A stretch of 64,000 nucleotides of DNA. Source: Propionimicrobium lymphophilum DSM 4903 (lineage in GTDB: Bacteria > Actinomycetota > Actinomycetes > Propionibacteriales > Propionibacteriaceae). The position numbers and the translations under genes were made by a program. Under the pieces are notes generated by a model that was not told the origin of the DNA, made no database searches, and saw only the letters and a list, made by a program, of their open reading frames with translations. Of this stretch, positions 62,055 through 64,000 are shown piece after piece; the first letter of the stretch is position 1, and each line of letters starts with the position of its first letter. The stretch lies in NCBI RefSeq assembly GCF_000423485.1, contig NZ_AUIB01000005.1:1-64000 (forward strand), written 5' to 3'.

Positions 62055-64000
62055 ATGAACAGCGAAAAAGAAGGCGTGACCACCTCCGCAGAGCAGAAGG
62101 CAGCGGGCCAGCCGATTGCGGCTAGCCACCTGTCGTCTAGCGGCCACCGCACGCCGGTTTCAACATACAGAATTCAGTTGGGCCCCGAAATGACCTTCGA
62201 CGACGCCAGGGACTCGCTCGACTACCTCGAGCGGCTGGGCGTAACAGATATCTACCTAAGTCCGATTCTGCAGGCAGCACCTGGCTCCACCCACGGCTAC
62301 GACGTCGTAGACCCAACCCGGATCAGCGAGAGCCTCGGCGGACGCGAAGGCTTCGAACGCCTAGCCGACGACGCGCACAACCGAAACATAGGCGTCATCG
62401 TTGACCTCGTGCCAAACCACATGGGCGTGCCCACGCCGATCTACCACAACAAGGCGCTGTGGTCGGTGCTTCGCGAAGGCCCGAACTCCGAATACGCCGA
62501 ATGGTTCGACGGCACCGAAGACTCCGACGGCATCCTCATGCCGTTCCTGGGCGAGCGGATCGGCACTGCACTCGCGGAAGGCAAAATCACCCGCGAAGAA
62601 ATGGTGGTGCCGGGCTTAGAAGATGAAGGCCCCGCCCCCGTGCTGAAGTACTACGACCACGTGTTCCCGGTTCGCGCCGGAACCGAATCGCTGCCGCTGC
62701 CGATGTGCGTCGCCAAGCAGTACTACCGCCTTGCCTACTGGAAGGTGGCAAACGAGGAGCTCAACTTCCGTCGCTTCTTCGACGTCGACACCCTGCTCGC
62801 CGTCCGCGTTGAGGACCCAGAGGTTTTCCAGGCCACCCACGCACTTCTCTTCGATCTTTACGCCGACGGAAAAATCGACGGCTTCCGCATCGACCACATC
62901 GATGGCCTGGCCGACCCGCGCGGCTACCTGCGCAACCTGTCCCTGGCGACGGGCGGCGCATGGGTTACCGTCGAGAAAATCCTGGAGCCCGACGAAGAAC
63001 TCCCCCAAGATTGGCCGACTGCGGGCACGACCGGATACGACGCGTCCTGGCGGATCTCGCAGCTGCAGATCGACCCATCCGGGCACAACGAGATGGCCGC
63101 TGTTTTGCCAGACATCGGGGCTGTTCCGGAGCCGCTGTCCGTCACCATCGAAAAATCCAAGCGCGAGATCGCGACTGAGTCGCTGCACGCGGAGGTTTAC
63201 CGGATTGCGGACCTGGCGTACCAGATCTGCCACGACGACATCATGCTTCGCGACCACACGCATTCGTGGATTCAGCAGTGCATCACCGAGCTGGTGATCG
63301 CCTTCCCCCGCTACCGCGCCTACGTGGTGCCGGGCGAGCCGGCAGACAAAGAGGCCATCAGGCTGGTGGAGGAAGCCGCGAAGGTGGCCGCCACCAGACT
63401 CGACCCGCAGTTGCTAGACACCCTCGACGTCGTCGTCAACCTGGTTCTCGGCCGCGAAGTTGGTTCCGCGTCCCGCGCCCAACAGGACATCCGAGACGAA
63501 TTGGTCGTGCGCTTCCAGCAAACCTGCGGCGCGACCACCGCGAAGGGCGTAGAGGACACCGCCTACTACCGCAGTTCAACGCTCATCGCGCTGAACGAGG
63601 TGGGCGGTTCACCCGCCACCTGGAGCCTCGCCCCCGACGACTTCCACTCCTGGGCAGCGCACCAGGCCGCATATTGGCCGGCCGCCATGTCCGCCGGCTC
63701 TACACACGACAACAAGCGTTCAGAGGACGTCCGCGAACGCATCGGCGTGCTCAGCCAATTTGCCCCGCAGTGGCGTGGGCTGATCACCCAGCTGCACCCA
63801 TTCGCGGAAGGCGTCGAACCGGAGACCGAAAACTTCCTCTGGCAAACCCTTGCCGGCACCTGGACCGACGACGGCCCGATCGAAATCGAGCGCCTAAAGC
63901 AGTACATGATCAAGGCGTCCCGCGAGCAACAGTTGTGGACGACCTGGACCGAGCAAAACACCGAAGTCGAGCAGACCATGCTGGACGTCATCGACGCGAT
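62055..64000 (+). CDS. treY: maltooligosyl trehalose synthase (partial, runs off the window)
   Basis: 648 codons from ATG 62055 (GGAGGAGTT upstream), open to the window end; the full protein is expected near 750-800. GH13 enzyme that turns the reducing end of maltodextrins into a trehalosyl unit. STYRIQLGPEMTFDDA, YLSPILQAAPGSTHGYDVVDP, VDLVPNHMG (conserved region I) and DGFRIDHIDGLADP (region II with the nucleophile Asp), then VEKILEPDEELP (acid Glu), are as in known TreY. A ~30-residue N-terminal extension precedes. treZ/glgX would be expected nearby, outside the window. Confidence 0.95.
   Translation, partial: MNSEKEGVTTSAEQKAAGQPIAASHLSSSGHRTPVSTYRIQLGPEMTFDDARDSLDYLERLGVTDIYLSPILQAAPGSTHGYDVVDPTRISESLGGREGFERLADDAHNRNIGVIVDLVPNHMGVPTPIYHNKALWSVLREGPNSEYAEWFDGTEDSDGILMPFLGERIGTALAEGKITREEMVVPGLEDEGPAPVLKYYDHVFPVRAGTESLPLPMCVAKQYYRLAYWKVANEELNFRRFFDVDTLLAVRVEDPEVFQATHALLFDLYADGKIDGFRIDHIDGLADPRGYLRNLSLATGGAWVTVEKILEPDEELPQDWPTAGTTGYDASWRISQLQIDPSGHNEMAAVLPDIGAVPEPLSVTIEKSKREIATESLHAEVYRIADLAYQICHDDIMLRDHTHSWIQQCITELVIAFPRYRAYVVPGEPADKEAIRLVEEAAKVAATRLDPQLLDTLDVVVNLVLGREVGSASRAQQDIRDELVVRFQQTCGATTAKGVEDTAYYRSSTLIALNEVGGSPATWSLAPDDFHSWAAHQAAYWPAAMSAGSTHDNKRSEDVRERIGVLSQFAPQWRGLITQLHPFAEGVEPETENFLWQTLAGTWTDDGPIEIERLKQYMIKASREQQLWTTWTEQNTEVEQTMLDVIDA

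Noticed and set aside
1-64000. CRISPR arrays, rRNA genes and insertion sequences
   Set aside because: No regularly spaced repeats, no rRNA sequence, and no transposase gene or paired terminal repeats were seen anywhere in the window.

Overview
The window looks like a piece of an actinobacterial chromosome of middling-to-high GC, most likely from a member of the Propionibacteriaceae (a Propionimicrobium-like organism). The best evidence is a complete methylmalonyl-CoA carboxytransferase (transcarboxylase) operon, 5S-12S-small protein-1.3S, whose products follow the Propionibacterium subunits closely. A class E-type sortase relative, an actinobacterial HspR-type (HAIR-like) box before clpB, treY and an MmpL-type exporter agree with this. 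The genus is an inference from remembered sequences, not a database result.

Left third (1-14.6 kb): the late half of a siphovirus-type prophage, read rightwards: end of a head-tail/tail-terminator-position gene, major tail protein, tail-assembly chaperone with a -1 frameshift extension, tape measure, distal tail protein, tail-tip protein, small genes, holin, a second small membrane protein and an amidase with two CW_7 repeats. It ends in a small accessory operon with two tandem large serine recombinases. Two cargo modules on the opposite strand interrupt the tail genes: a VanZ-like membrane protein and a toxin-antitoxin pair.

14.6-20.3 kb: a decayed second prophage of the same family. Only short scars of its tail genes remain (15443-15508, 19045-19149, 20029-20103), separated by opposite-strand cargo: a GIY-YIG/DUF4357 nuclease gene, now split by an MFS efflux pump and its TetR regulator, and an alpha/beta-hydrolase with a small membrane protein. 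In all four cargo insertions, intact and decayed, the cargo stop codon and the phage stop codon share one YTAR tetranucleotide. I consider this the most interesting structure in the window. A repeated non-coding element flanks the region and lies next to a tRNA-Thr gene.

20.5-38.3 kb: core metabolism. MmpL exporter, DedA protein, L-serine dehydratase (sdaA), the transcarboxylase operon, an uncharacterised five-gene catabolic operon (membrane protein, HAD phosphatase, FGGY kinase, glycerol-1-phosphate dehydrogenase-like enzyme, RpiB-like isomerase), 3-methyladenine glycosylase I and ilvD.

38.3-51.7 kb: a sugar module (LacI regulator with an in-frame stop, sugar porter, fructokinase-like kinase), two paralogous beta-lactamase-fold secreted proteins around a Pro/Gln-rich membrane protein, nicotinamidase, class II fructose-bisphosphate aldolase, a MalY-type aminotransferase, a SPOUT RNA methylase, LemA, pyrE, a sortase-like protein lacking its catalytic His and Cys, and a spermidine-synthase-fold protein.

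52.0-57.8 kb: a partly AT-rich catabolic island with two regulators (RpiR, LacI), a ribokinase, a glutamine-amidotransferase-like protein, a DMT/DUF606 transporter and a phosphotriesterase-homology protein. 57.8-64 kb: clpB under a HAIR-like operator, a lipoprotein, and treY, which runs off the right end.
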